DNA from: Marinicella algicola
GTDB taxonomy: Bacteria; Pseudomonadota; Gammaproteobacteria; Xanthomonadales; Marinicellaceae
Assembly (NCBI RefSeq): GCF_028401385.1
Contig: NZ_JAQOMR010000001.1
Coordinates: 1,180,501-1,244,500 of the forward strand
Direction of reading: 5' to 3'
DNA: 64,000 bases
The notes beneath the pieces were generated by a model. The model did not search any database, was not told the DNA's origin, and was given only the letters and a program-made list of their open reading frames with translations. The position numbers and the translations under genes were made by a program. Positions 10,229 through 20,858 of the stretch are shown here, one piece after another. How positions within the stretch are numbered: the first letter of the stretch is position 1; every line of letters starts with the position of its first letter.

Positions 10229-10262
10229 AAAAAAGCGCGTCCGGTTTTCGGGCGCGCTTTTT
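10229..10262 (+). terminator. Rho-independent terminator after the L,D-transpeptidase gene
   Basis: AAAAAGCGCG / CGCGCTTTTT stem around a TCCGGTTTTCGGG loop, with a T-tract. It also serves as a terminator for the convergent gph gene at 10276. Confidence 0.85.
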
Positions 10263-10275
10263 CGCATTGCCGGTT

Positions 10276-10949
10276 TCAGCGGCCAAGCAGCGCTTCGATG
10301 AGTTCTGCGGTCAATTCATCGTAATGCGCGATCGTCCGGCTTGCCCCGAGCGTTTCGACAGCGCGGTCGGCATAGCCGAAGGTCACGGCAATGGATGCGG
10401 TTCCTGCGCCGTTCGCAGAGTCGATATCGTTGGAGCTGTCACCGACCATGACGGCGTTTTCCGGTTTCCCGCCAGCCTGATCAATGGTGCCGAGAATATG
10501 GCGCGGATCTGGTTTGCGGAATTCGAAACTGTCGCCGCCGGTGATAACCGCGAAATGATCGGCAAGGCCGAGGCTTTGAAGCAGTGGCATGGTCAGTGGC
10601 ATGCGCTTGTTGGTGCACACGGCCAACGTGAAACCTGCCGCCTTCAGCCGATGAAGAGCGTCCTCGGTGCCCGGGTAAGGCTTGCTCTTTCCTGGCATGC
10701 CATCGCGATAATGTGTTGTGAAGCGATCGAAACAGGCGTTGAATGTCTGTTCATCGAGATCGGTCTCGCGCAGCGAGAGGCCCTCTCGATCATGACCTTC
10801 ACACCCTTTCCGACAAGCTGATGCAGCTGGCTGATGTCAAAGGGCGCCAGGCCTGCGGGTGCGATTGCATGGTTCAGGCTTTCGATCAGATCTGGTGCTG
10901 TGTCGATGAGTGTTCCGTCGAGATCGAAGATGACAAGCGGAGATGACAT
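10276..10949 (-). CDS. gph: Phosphoglycolate phosphatase, HAD-IA family (frameshifted)
   Basis: HAD hydrolase that removes phosphate from 2-phosphoglycolate, a product of DNA repair and oxygenase side reactions. The start half begins MSSPLVIFDLDGTLIDTAP (motif I, nucleophile Asp); the second half contains the CTNKR motif II region and GDSSNDIDSANGAG with the motif IV acid. The two halves are in different frames because one base is missing in GAGAGGCCCTCTC around 10779-10783; repair gives about 224 residues, the usual length. Divergent from rpiA across 223 bp. The exact HAD substrate is inferred from overall similarity to Gph. Confidence 0.82.
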
Positions 10950-11172
10950 TTTTTCCTTTCACGTTGGTGCGCTTTTGCTGGCGATTCGGGAGGCGATGAC
11001 CAGCGCGCGCAAATCGGCACGAAGTTTGCACTGGATTGTGGTTTGCAATATTCGTGTCTTCACAGTGATGCTATCCATTTGAGCCGAAGCCGAGGCTTCT
11101 TGCAAAAGGACTTTTGTTTAGCGCCTGTGGCGTGTAAACACCTTACCGTAAATCAGAAGGAGCATGTGACGC

Positions 11173-11871
<699 letters not shown>

Positions 11872-11884
11872 ACAGGAGTCCTTT

Positions 11885-12418
11885 ATGAGATTTCACACCA
11901 AGATCGGCCGTTCCGTGGCCGTTGCCGCCACGGTCGTGGGACTTGGCGCCTTTTCCGTTGCTTCGGCGCAGGATGTTTCGCCCGAACATCAAGCCGCGGC
12001 CAAGGCCGCGCTCAACGCACTGGGGATCAATTCCCAGTTCGACGAAATCCTGCCCAACCAGGCGGATCTCGTGCAGGCACAGCTGACGCAGGTTTACCCT
12101 AATTATCATACGCTGATCGATGAAGTGGTAACCGATACGGCGATAGCGCTGGCCGCACGTCGTGCTGACCTCGAAAACGAAGGCGCGCAGATTTACGCCA
12201 ACATCTTTACACAAGCAGAGCTGGAAGAACTGGCGGCGTTCTACAGTTCCGAGCTTGGCCAGAAGTTCATCCAGTATGGCCCGATCGCGTCGCGCGAACT
12301 CAGCCAGGCCGGAGACATCTGGGCGCGTGGCATTGCTCGCGACCTGAATCAGCAGGCGCAGGAGGAACTGAACCGGCGCATTGCCGAGCAGGCGGGCGAA
12401 GCACCGGCCGCTCAATAG
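11885..12418 (+). CDS. DUF2059 domain-containing exported protein
   Basis: A 177-residue protein with a cleavable signal peptide (MRFHTKIGRSVAVAATVVGLGAFSVASA) followed by a DUF2059 helical domain; the diagnostic stretch is the C-terminal TQAELEELAAFYSSELGQKF. I start it at ATG 11885, preceded by AGGAGTCCTTT, rather than at the upstream in-frame start inside rpiA. Probably periplasmic; no biochemical role is established for the family. It lies just behind rpiA and ahead of a terminator. Intact. Confidence 0.85.
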   Translation: MRFHTKIGRSVAVAATVVGLGAFSVASAQDVSPEHQAAAKAALNALGINSQFDEILPNQADLVQAQLTQVYPNYHTLIDEVVTDTAIALAARRADLENEGAQIYANIFTQAELEELAAFYSSELGQKFIQYGPIASRELSQAGDIWARGIARDLNQQAQEELNRRIAEQAGEAPAAQ

Positions 12419-12448
12419 TCTACAAAGACAACCGCCATTTGCTTTTGA

Positions 12449-12475
12449 GGGCGTGCCACCGGCGCGCCCTTTGCC
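12449..12475 (+). terminator. Probable terminator after the DUF2059 gene
   Basis: GGGCGTGCC / GGCGCGCCC stem (one G-T pair) with a three-base ACC loop, followed by TTTGCCATTTT. Confidence 0.7.
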
Positions 12476-12588
12476 ATTTTGAATCTGTGATGCGCCATGC
12501 CTTGTCTTCTCCCTTTATTTTTGGGCTGAAGTCGCCATATCTAGGCGCGACGAAATTTGACACATTTATTTCCAGAAGGAGCCTCCCG

Positions 12589-13974
12589 ATGTCCGCTTTT
12601 GATTTTGATCTTTTTGTTATTGGCGGCGGTTCAGGGGGTGCGTGCGGCAAGGCTGGCGGCCGGTCTTGGCAAGCGGGTGGCCATTGCAGAGGAATACCGC
12701 TTCGGTGGTACCTGTGTCATTCGCGGTTGCGTACCCAAAAACTCTTTGTCTATGCGTCCCAGTATCCCGAGCATTTCGAGGATGCCGAGGGTTATGGTTG
12801 GCATGTCGGTGAGCGCAGTTTCTCCTGGCCGAAGCTGATTGCCGCCAAGGACAAGGAAATCACCCGCCTCGAGGGGCTTTACCGCAAAGGGCTGGAAAAC
12901 GCAGGGGCTGAAATTCTGGAAAGCCGTGCCGAAATCATCGGCCCGCACCGCCTGCGGCTGAGCGCTTCGGGGCAGGAAGTGACAGCGGAACGGATCCTGA
13001 TTGCCGTTGGCGGTGCGCCCAACCCCCACCCGGAAATGGCGGGCTCTGAGCTCTGCATCTCCTCCAACGAAGCTTTCAATCTCGAAGAACTGCCGAAGTC
13101 GATCGCGATCACCGGTGGCGGCTATATTGCTGTCGAATTCGCAAATATCTTCAACGGTCTCGGTGTTGATACCACGCTGGTTTATCGTGGATCGGAAATC
13201 CTGCGCGGTTTCGACATGGATATGCGCACCAATTTGCGCGAGGCGATGGAGCAGAAGGGCATTCGCGTGGTCTGCCGCGACACTATTCTCGATGTTGCAC
13301 AGGCTGCCGACGGCCGCCTGAAGGCAGAGACCAAGCAGGGCCACGTCTTCAATGTCGACACGGTGATGATGGCGCTGGGGCGTCTTCCCAACACCAAGGG
13401 GCTGGGGCTCAGAATCGGTCGGTGTCGAGACTGATGCCAAGGGCGCGATCCTCGTTGACGACTATTCGCGCACCAATGTCGATCATATCTTTGCGCTCGG
13501 CGATGTGACCGATCGTGTTCAACTGACTCCTGTCGCGATCCACGAGGCGATGTGTTTCATCGAGACCGAATACAAGGATAACCCTGTCACGCCCGACCAT
13601 GACCTGATCGCGACGGCTGTGTTCTCGCAGCCGGAAATCGGCACGGTCGGCCTTGCGGAAGACGTGGCGGCAGAGCGCTATGACGAGTTGGAGGTCTACC
13701 TCGCTAAATTCCGCCCGATGAAGGCGACGCTTTCGGGCCGCGACGAGCGGACGGTGATGAAGCTGATCGTCAATGCGGCCGACCGCAAGGTTGTCGGTGC
13801 CCATATTCTTGGTCATGAGGCCGGCGAAATGGCGCAGCTGATCGGCGTCGCGCTGAAAGGCGGCTGCACCAAGGATGATTTCGACCGCACCATGGCCGTG
13901 CATCCGACGGCCTCTGAAGAGCTTGTGACAATGTATCAGCCTTCCTATCGCGTCAAAAGGGCGAACGGGCCTGA
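12589..13974 (+). CDS. gor: Glutathione-disulfide reductase (four frameshifts)
   Basis: NADPH-dependent flavoenzyme that regenerates reduced glutathione. The pieces spell a complete enzyme: MSAFDFDLFVIGGGSGG (FAD site) from ATG 12589, then VRAARLAAGLGKRVAIAEE and the redox-active disulphide GGTCVIRGCVPKK, the GGGYIAVEFA NADPH-domain motif, TNVDHIFALGDVT and the C-terminal HPTASEELVTMYQPSYRVK. Breaks lie at 12634-12640 (two bases missing in the GGGGGTG stretch), 12737-12741 (five A, six needed), 13410-13412 (one extra base) and 13955-13958 (four A, five needed). With the last repaired, the protein ends KKGERA at 13974, just before a hairpin; without it the frame runs to 14035 with an implausible Arg-rich tail. 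Confidence 0.9.
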
Positions 13975-13992
13975 GCACCCGTACAGAGGTGG

Positions 13993-14014
13993 CCGGCGCC
14001 TGCGATGGCGCCGG
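13993..14014 (+). terminator. Hairpin after gor
   Basis: Perfect 8-bp stem CCGGCGCC / GGCGCCGG with a six-base loop, 18 bp after the inferred gor stop. There is no real T-tract, so it may be a weak terminator or only an mRNA 3'-end stabiliser. Confidence 0.45.
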
Positions 14015-14025
14015 ACCTTGCTGGT

Positions 14026-14163
14026 TCAGCGGTGACGCAATAACCGGCTGATGAGGTTTGCGATCCATTGATGCCCACGCCAGTCTTCGCTCTCCAGCGG
14101 ATCGGCCAGCGAAGGCTTCGGTTGTGTGCGGTGATTCCGGGTGACGGAAATCCAGTCGATCAT
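14026..14163 (-). CDS. Small hypothetical protein, 45 aa
   Basis: A short complete ORF starting MIDWISVTRNHRTQPKPSLA and ending NLISRLLRHR. It is preceded by AGAGAAGAGAATCCC before its ATG, a plausible ribosome binding site, and fills the gap between gor and the LysR-type gene, running divergently from the latter. The C-terminus is basic and could form an amphipathic helix. I do not recognise a family. It may be a real small protein or a chance ORF. Confidence 0.4.
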   Translation of the reverse strand: MIDWISVTRNHRTQPKPSLADPLESEDWRGHQWIANLISRLLRHR

Positions 14164-14322
14164 GGGATTCTCTTCTCTTGCTTCGTTGTACCCAAGACCT
14201 AGGCTGTTGTTTTCTAAGGCTGTAGAGTTGCCGATGAAACGTCCGTTTCAGCCGTGAAAGGTTCATTGCCTTTGCCGTCGGTTTATACTCGCCGGTGTGC
14301 ATCATTTTCGGAAAGAGGCAGA

Positions 14323-15187
14323 ATGGCGGATCCGAACTGGGATGATCTTCAGCTCTTTCATGTGGTGGCGGAACTTGGCGGCCTGAGCGCCGCTGCTCAA
14401 CGCACCGGCCTTTCCGCGCCCACAATCGGCAGGCGCATGCTGGCGCTGGAGCGCACGCTCGGGCGTGCGCTGTTCCTGAGGTCACAGCGCGGCTACCGGC
14501 TTGCCCATGATGGTGAAATGCTGTTCGAGCGCGTCAGCGGCATGCAGGCGGTCGCCGACGCGATTGCCGAATGGCACAGCGATGCCTTCGCCATGCCCTG
14601 GGTGTCGATCGCTGTCGATAGCTGGCTCTCGGGCTTTGTTGCCGATCATGTGCTCGATATCAAAGGGCCGGAAGACGGCTTTCGCATCTGCCTCAGCTCT
14701 GCGGGGCCGTCATTGGCGCTCGCCTTCCGTGAGGCCGATGTCGCGGTTCTGGCGGCGCGGCCCGACAGCGGAAACTTGGCCGTGCGCCGGGCCGGTGCCA
14801 TGGCCTATGCCGTCTATCGCCGCCACGACCTGGGCGGTGAGGAACTGCCGTGGGTTTCGATGGGAACCGGCTCTGCCGTGTCTGCGTCCGACCGCTGGGT
14901 TTTCGAGAACCACAGAATCCGGGATTACCAATTGGACAGAGGATCGCGACCTGCTCGCACGCCTGATTGCCGGTGGCGCGGGGCAGGGCGTTTTGCCGGT
15001 TCACGCGGGCGACAGCAACGCGGCGCTCGAACGCGTCGGCGATATCGTCGATGAACTCAGTCACCCGCTCTTCATCATCGCCAATGACGATGATCGGCAC
15101 AGGCCGGAAGTGCGGATGGTGATCGAACGTCTCGCGGCCCTGATCAAGGCAAACAGCGGCTTGCTTTGCGGCGAAACGGGCGGTTGA
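14323..15187 (+). CDS. LysR family transcriptional regulator (frameshifted)
   Basis: DNA-binding regulator with an N-terminal winged helix-turn-helix (residues 3-62: WDDLQLFHVVAELGGLSAAA, then LSAPTIGRRMLALERTLG) and a C-terminal effector domain. The ATG at 14323 follows GAAAGAGGCAGA. The frame changes between about 14915 and 14935, after VFENH; the remainder (EDRDLLARLIAGGAGQGVLP to the end at 15187) continues one frame over, giving about 288 residues. The effector and targets are unknown; the divergent neighbour is only the 45-codon ORF. Confidence 0.85.
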
Positions 15188-15291
15188 TGCGCGGGTATAC
15201 AAAAATGCGAGAAACGTCTATAAGCGCGCCAAAATCGGGAGAGAGGCGTGTCGGGCTTTTGCAGCCGGACGGCAAGGACAGGTGAACAATT

Positions 15292-16670
15292 ATGGACAGT
15301 GCAATGAACTGGACACCGGGTAGCTGGCGGAAGAAACCCATTCTGCAGGTGCCGGAATATCCCGACGCTGAAAAGCTCGCAGATGCCGAGGCTGCGCTTG
15401 CAACATATCCGCCGCTGGTGTTTGCTGGCGAGGCGCGCCGGCTGACGCGTGCGCTCGGTGAAGTGGCCGAGGGCCGCGGTTTTCTGCTGCAGGGCGGCGA
15501 TTGCGCCGAAAGTTTCGCCGAGCACGGCGCCGATACAATCCGCGATTTTTCCGCGCATTCCTGCAGATGGCGGTGGTGCTGACATTTGGCGCCCAGCAGC
15601 CGGTGGTCAAGGTTGGCCGCATTGCCGGGCAGTTTGCCAAGCCGCGTTCGTCTTCGAATGAAACCATCGACGGCGTAACGCTGCCGAGCTATCGCGGCGA
15701 TATAATCAACGGCATCGACTTCACCGAGGGTGCCCGGATCCCCGATCCGCAGCGCCAGCTCATGGCCTATCGCCAGTCGGCGGCGACGCTGAACCTGTTG
15801 CGCGCCTTTTCCATGGGCGGCTATGCCAATCTGGAAAACGTGCATCAGTGGATGCTCGGCTTTGTCAAGGACAGCCCCCAGGGCGAACGCTACCAGAAGC
15901 TCGCTGACCGGCTTTCCGAAACGATGTCGTTCATGCGCGCCATCGGCATCAAGGCTGCGGACAATCACGCACTGAGCGAGACCGATTTCTTCACCAGCCA
16001 TGAAGCGCTGCTGCTCGGCTATGAAGAGGCGCTGACCCGCGTCGATCTCGACGTCGGGCGACTGGTACGCAACGTCGGGTCATATGATCTGGGTCGGTGA
16101 CCGTACGCGTCAGGCCGATCATGCGCATATCGAATATGTGCGGGGCATCAAGAACCCGCTCGGCCTCAAGTGCGGTCCCTCGCTCGCCGAGGACGACCTG
16201 CTTCGGCTGATCGACACGCTCAACCCGCAAAACGAGGCTGGTCGCCTGACGCTGATCTGCCGTTTCGGCCATGACAAGGTCGCCGACCATCTGCCGCGCC
16301 TTATCCGCGCGGTCGAACGCGAGGGCAAAAAGTTGTGTGGTCCTGCGACCCGATGCACGGCAACACGATCACGCTGAACTCGTACAAGACGCGGCCGTTC
16401 GAGCGGATCCTGTCGGAGGTCGAGAGCTTCTTCCAGATTCACCGTTCGGAAGGCAGCTATCCCGGCGGTATCCATATCGAAATGACCGGCAATAACGTGA
16501 CCGAGTGCACCGGTGGTGCATGGGCGCTGACGGGCGACGACCTGCACGACCGCTATCACACCCATTGTGACCCGCGTCTCAACGCCGACCAGGCGCTGGA
16601 GCTCGCCTTCCTGCTCGCCGAGCGGATGAAGACGGCTTACGATGAAAAGAAGCTCGCAATCAACGCGTGA
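15292..16670 (+). CDS. Class II 3-deoxy-7-phosphoheptulonate synthase (DAHP synthase; three frameshifts)
   Basis: First enzyme of the shikimate pathway, condensing phosphoenolpyruvate with erythrose-4-phosphate. Four segments in alternating frames give the full enzyme: [20 protein letters not shown] and [51 protein letters not shown] and [22 protein letters not shown] to the end. Breaks: five T at 15546-15550 where six are needed ([10 protein letters not shown]), one extra base at 16046-16048 ([19 protein letters not shown] when removed), and one missing G at 16331-16333 ([10 protein letters not shown]). Repaired length is about 459 residues, normal for the class II (plant/AroF-II) family. 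Monocistronic. Confidence 0.9.
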
Positions 16671-17020
16671 AAGAATGCGGCGCGATGCGCCGCTTCCTCT
16701 GCCGGCCTTGATCATGCGCCTGTTTAGCCCTCGGCCTTGAGCCGGGGCCTACTGCCTTTCTGCATGGCTGGCCTCGGCGGCGGTCTTTAGCCGTTGTCAC
16801 ACCGGATCCAAACCCCGCTACGGATCATGCAACAAACGCAAACGGATGCTCGCCCGCGCATGAGGTGCGCGGCGGTGGAGTGTTGCCGAGCGCTTTGGTT
16901 CTTCCCGCCTGCCCATGCCTTATTCGCTGACTTGCGCTATATTGCGGTTTGATTTTTCGGGCAAAACATGGTGTCCATGGCACCGCCGTTTCTTCACCCC
17001 AGCAACAAGCGGAAAACAGC
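16671..17020. other. Intergenic region between DAHP synthase gene and nadE
   Basis: A 350-bp gap. Apart from the hairpin at 16677 I see no gene or clear regulatory motif; it should hold the nadE promoter. Confidence 0.5.
16677..16693 (+). terminator. Hairpin after DAHP synthase gene
   Basis: GCGGCGC / GCGCCGC 7-bp stem with a three-base loop, 6 bp after the stop codon, followed by TTCCTCT. Weak T-tract. Confidence 0.5.
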
Positions 17021-18684
17021 ATGACCCCCGATCGCATGAAAATCGCTCTCGTCCAGCTCAACCCGACAGTTGGCGATATTGTCGGCAACCTCGAGAAATT
17101 GCGGGCGGCCCGCAAAAAGCCGCCGATGCCGGCGCGGACCTTGTGCTTTCGACCGAGCTGTTCATCTCCGGCTATCAGCCGGAAGATCTGGTGATGAAGC
17201 CCGCTTTTCTTGCCGCCTGTCTCAAGGCCGTCGAGGCGCTCGCCGCCGATACGGCTGATGGCGGACCGGGTGTTATCGTCGGTTTTCCCCGCAAGGGTGA
17301 GGCCGGCCGCTATAATTCCGTTGCGGTGCTGGATGGCGGTGAGATCATTGCCATCCGCGACAAGGTCGACCTGCCGAACTATGGCGAATTTGACGAGAAG
17401 CGCGTGTTCCTGCCCGGTGAAATGCCGGGACCGGTGAGCTTTCGCGGTGTCAGGATCGGCATTCCGATCTGTGAGGATATCTGGGGTGATCTCGGCGTTT
17501 GTGAAACGCTGGCTGAGAGCGGCGCAGAGCTGCTGCTGTCGCCCAATGGCTCGCCCTATTATCGTGGCAAGGTCGACGTGCGCCATCAGGTAGTGCTGAA
17601 GCAGGTGATCGAGACCGGGCTGCCGCTCGTTTATCTCAACACAGTTGGCGGACAGGATGAACTGGTGTTCGACGGCGGCAGTTTCGGCTTTAACGCCGAC
17701 AAGGCGCTGGCTTTCCAGATGCCGCAATTTGTCGAGGATATCGCGATCTCCGAATGGCAGCGCGGCGTTGATGGCTGGGGTATTGTCGGTGGCAAGGTGT
17801 CCGCGCTGCCGATCGGCGAGGCCTCCGATTACCGGGCCTGCGTGCTGGGCTTTGCCGACTACGTCAACAAAAACGGCTTCAAGAGCGTGGTGCTTGGCCT
17901 TTCCGGCGGGATCGATTCGGCAATCTGTGCCGCGATTGCTGTCGATGCGCTCGGCGCGGAGCGGGTGCACTGCGTGATGCTGCCCTATCGCTACACCTCG
18001 GAGGAATCGCTGTCCGACGCCGCTGCCTGCGCCAAAGCGCTCGGCTGCCGCTATGACATCGTGGCGATCGAGGAGCCCGTCAGCGGCTTCCTGTCGGCAC
18101 TTGAGGGTCTGTTCGAGGGCACTGAAGAGGGCATTACCGAGGAAAACCTGCAAAGCCGCACCCGTGGCACCATTTTGATGGCGATTTCGAACAAGTTCGG
18201 CGCCATGGTGGTCACCACCGGCAACAAGTCGGAAATGTCGGTCGGTTACGCCACGCTCTACGGCGACATGAACGGCGGCTTCAACCCGATCAAGGACCTC
18301 TACAAGATGCAGGTCTATGGCGTTGCTGCCTGGCGCAATACCGAGCGGCCGGACGGCATGCACGGGCCTGAAACGAACGCCATTCCGCAAAACATCATCG
18401 ACAAGGCACCGTCTGCCGAGCTGCGGCCCGACCAGACCGACCAGGATTCGCTGCCGCCCTATCCGGTGCTGGATGATATCCTCGAATGCCTGGTGGAGCA
18501 GGAGATGTCGGTGGACGCGATCGTCGAACGCGGGCATGACGCGGAAACGGTGCACCGCATCGAGCATTTGCTCTATATTGCCGAATACAAGCGCCGCCAG
18601 TCCGCACCGGGTGTGAAGATCACCCGCAAGAATTTCGGCCGCGACCGGCGCTACCCGATCACCAACCGGTTTCGGGACCGGTAG
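17021..18684 (+). CDS. nadE: Glutamine-dependent NAD+ synthase (frameshifted near N-terminus)
   Basis: Last step of NAD biosynthesis: ATP-dependent amidation of deamido-NAD using glutamine. The N-terminal nitrilase-type glutaminase domain (about 1-250) has the Glu region STELFISGYQPEDL, the Lys region RDKVDLPNYGEFDEKR and the nucleophile Cys in GIPICEDIW. The C-terminal synthase domain has the PP-loop LGLSGGIDSA. Start ATG 17021 reads MTPDRMKIALVQLNPTVGD; the frame breaks at 17114-17119, where CGCAAAAAGCC lacks one base, after which KAADAGADLVLS continues to the stop at 18684. Repaired length is about 555 residues, standard for this fused type. Confidence 0.92.
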
Positions 18685-18709
18685 AACCGACCAAGCCGGG
18701 GAGGGGCTT

Positions 18710-19536
18710 ATGCGCAGTTCAGTTGAGATCTTCGATTTTGCCACGGGCGAACAGCGCGTGGTGTTTCAGTCCGAGGGGTGATTGAGGCGCCGAACTGGTC
18801 GCCGGACGGGCGTTATCTGATGGTCAATAGCGATGGTCTGGTCTATCGCCTGCCGCTCGCGGGTGCTCCACGGCTTGAGAAGATCGATACCGGCTTTGCC
18901 AGCGCTTGCAACAACGATCATGGCATTTCTCCCGACGGCAAGACGATAGCGATTTCCGACAAGTGCGAATTCGGCAAGTCCGCGATCTACACACTGCCGG
19001 CGTCAGGTGGCACGCCGAAGCTCGTGACCCGCAACCTGCCATCCTACTGGCACGGCTGGTCGCCCGATGGCGCGCGCTTTGCCTATTGCGGCATTCGCGA
19101 CGATGTCTTCGATATCTACACGATTGCAGCCGACGGCGGCGAGGAGACCCGGCTGACGGCGGGCGAGGGGCGCAATGACGGCCCGGATTACAGCTTTGAC
19201 GGCGAATGGATCTATTTCAATTCCTCGCGCACCGGCCTTATGCAGATATGGTGCGTTCATCCCGATGGCTCCGGGCTGCAGCAGCTGACCTTCGACAATT
19301 TCGGCAACTGGTTCGCCCACCCATCGCCCAAAAATGACCGGGTGATCCTGATTTCCTATGCCCCCGACGTCTTCGATCATCCGCGTGACAAAGATGTGGA
19401 GGTTCGGGTGATGGATCCGGACGGCGGCAATCTGACCACGCTGTTTGCGCTCTTCGGCGGGCAGGGCACCATGAATTCACCCAACTGGTCGCCGGACGGC
19501 GCGGCCTTTGCTTACGTCCGCTATTTTCCTGCCTGA
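18710..19536 (+). CDS. TolB-like beta-propeller (WD40-like) protein (frameshifted)
   Basis: Propeller protein built of PD40-type repeats, recognisable from recurring WSPDG / SPDGA motifs (APNWSPDGRYLMVNS, WHGWSPDGARFAYCG, MNSPNWSPDGAAFAY). Unlike periplasmic TolB it has no signal peptide, so it is probably cytoplasmic. The ATG at 18710 reads MRSSVEIFDFATGEQRVVF; four G at 18775-18778 should be five, after which VIEAPNWSPDG continues to 19536. Repaired length is about 275 residues. It begins 25 bp after nadE, so the two may be co-transcribed. Function unknown. Confidence 0.75.
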
Positions 19537-19599
19537 ATGCCGCGCAGAGAACACCTGTCATCAAGCTGAAATACGACTCGTGTTTTAAGGGTGCCATCC

Positions 19600-20475
19600 A
19601 TGGATGCACAGGGGCCGCCGGGGATATGGCGGGTTGAGGCGATGGAACCCAGACAGTTCAGAACACTTTTCATTTCCGACCTTCATCTCGGGTCGAAGGC
19701 CGCTAAGGCCGAATTTCTTCTCGACTTCATGCGCCATCACGAGGCTGAGACCATCGTGCTTGTGGGCGACATCATTGATGGCTGGCGGCTGAAACGCAGC
19801 TGGTACTGGCCGCAGTCCTGCAACGACGTGGTGCAGAAGATGCTGCGCAAGGCCCGCAAGGGCACACGCATCGTCTATATTCCGGGCAATCATGACGAAT
19901 TCCTGCGTGACTTCCCCGGCACCCACTTCGGAGGGGTCGAGGTGGCCGAACGGATGATCTTCGAGGCTGCTGACGGCAAGAAATATCTGGTCATCCACGG
20001 CGATGAATTCGACGTCGTCGTTCGTCATGCCCGCATTGTCGCCTATCTCGGCGACTGGGCCTATGATGCGGCGATTGCCATCAACCAGGTGCTGGCGGCG
20101 GTGCGGCGCAAACTTGGCATGCCCTATTGGTCGTTTTCAGCCTGGGCCAAGCTGCAGGTCAAACATGCTGTCAATTTCATCGGCGAGTTTCAGCGCGTTG
20201 TCGTTGAAGAGGCGCGAAGGAACGAGGTCGACGGGGTCATCTGCGGCCACATCCACCATGCGGTGATGGAGGATATGGACGGTATCCGCTATATCAATAC
20301 CGGTGATTGGGTCGAAAGCTGCACGGCGATTGCGGAGCACTTCGACGGAAGCTTCGAGCTGATCAACTGGCAGAAGATCGAAGGCGTTGATGAGGCCGGA
20401 CCGACTGAGGCAGAAGCGGAGGACCTGAGTTCTCTGATCCTTGCCGCCAAGGCCAAGGCGCGCGCGGCGGCCTGA
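19600..20475 (+). CDS. UDP-2,3-diacylglucosamine diphosphatase-like metallophosphoesterase (LpxH family)
   Basis: Calcineurin-like phosphoesterase of COG2908, the family of the lipid A enzyme LpxH. Metal-binding motifs are complete: FISDLHLGSKA, LVGDIIDGWR, GNHDEFL, IHGDEFD and CGHIHHAV. Most alphaproteobacteria use the unrelated LpxI for this lipid A step, so this paralogue may hydrolyse another substrate. I prefer ATG 19600, with AAGGG eight bases upstream; GTG 19591 and ATG 19642 (MEPRQFRTLFISDLHLG) are alternatives. The C-terminus ends in an Ala/Lys-rich helix. Intact. Confidence 0.82.
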   Translation: MDAQGPPGIWRVEAMEPRQFRTLFISDLHLGSKAAKAEFLLDFMRHHEAETIVLVGDIIDGWRLKRSWYWPQSCNDVVQKMLRKARKGTRIVYIPGNHDEFLRDFPGTHFGGVEVAERMIFEAADGKKYLVIHGDEFDVVVRHARIVAYLGDWAYDAAIAINQVLAAVRRKLGMPYWSFSAWAKLQVKHAVNFIGEFQRVVVEEARRNEVDGVICGHIHHAVMEDMDGIRYINTGDWVESCTAIAEHFDGSFELINWQKIEGVDEAGPTEAEAEDLSSLILAAKAKARAAA

Positions 20476-20858
20476 CATCTCTGCGCCATGCCTGCTGCCG
20501 CTGGAACGGGGGCGGCCAGACCCGGATGCGCCGCCTGCCACCGGGAATTTTGATGGCGGTCAACTCTCGGAGACGCTGTACCGGAAGAGTTTTTCGCGCG
20601 GGCACCATCCCTGCCTGGCCGGCAGAACCGCTTCAATTTGATCCTGAGCCGCTCTAGGTCCTTCAAAACACTTGCAATCTCTATCCGGTCATGAAAAGCC
20701 TAATGTCGGTCATGATCGCGGTTGATCGTCACGATTGTGTCCAGCGACCGTTTGGTCGGCTTATTTCCGGCTGGATACCACGGGCGCGGACTGGCCGGGT
20801 CTCCGCCGTCTGCTTGGTGGGCTGGCTGCGGCGCATTCAGGCGCGTAAAACTGGATAA
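20476..20858. other. Intergenic region before the Mla operon
   Basis: A 383-bp gap. No gene-like reading frame with a ribosome binding site, and no clear hairpin or operator, was found. It should contain the promoter of the lipid transport operon. Confidence 0.5.

Noticed and set aside
16825..18744. Minus-strand ORF of 639 codons opposite nadE
   Set aside because: Longer than the broken nadE frame, but without any domain; the plus strand spells a full NAD synthase.
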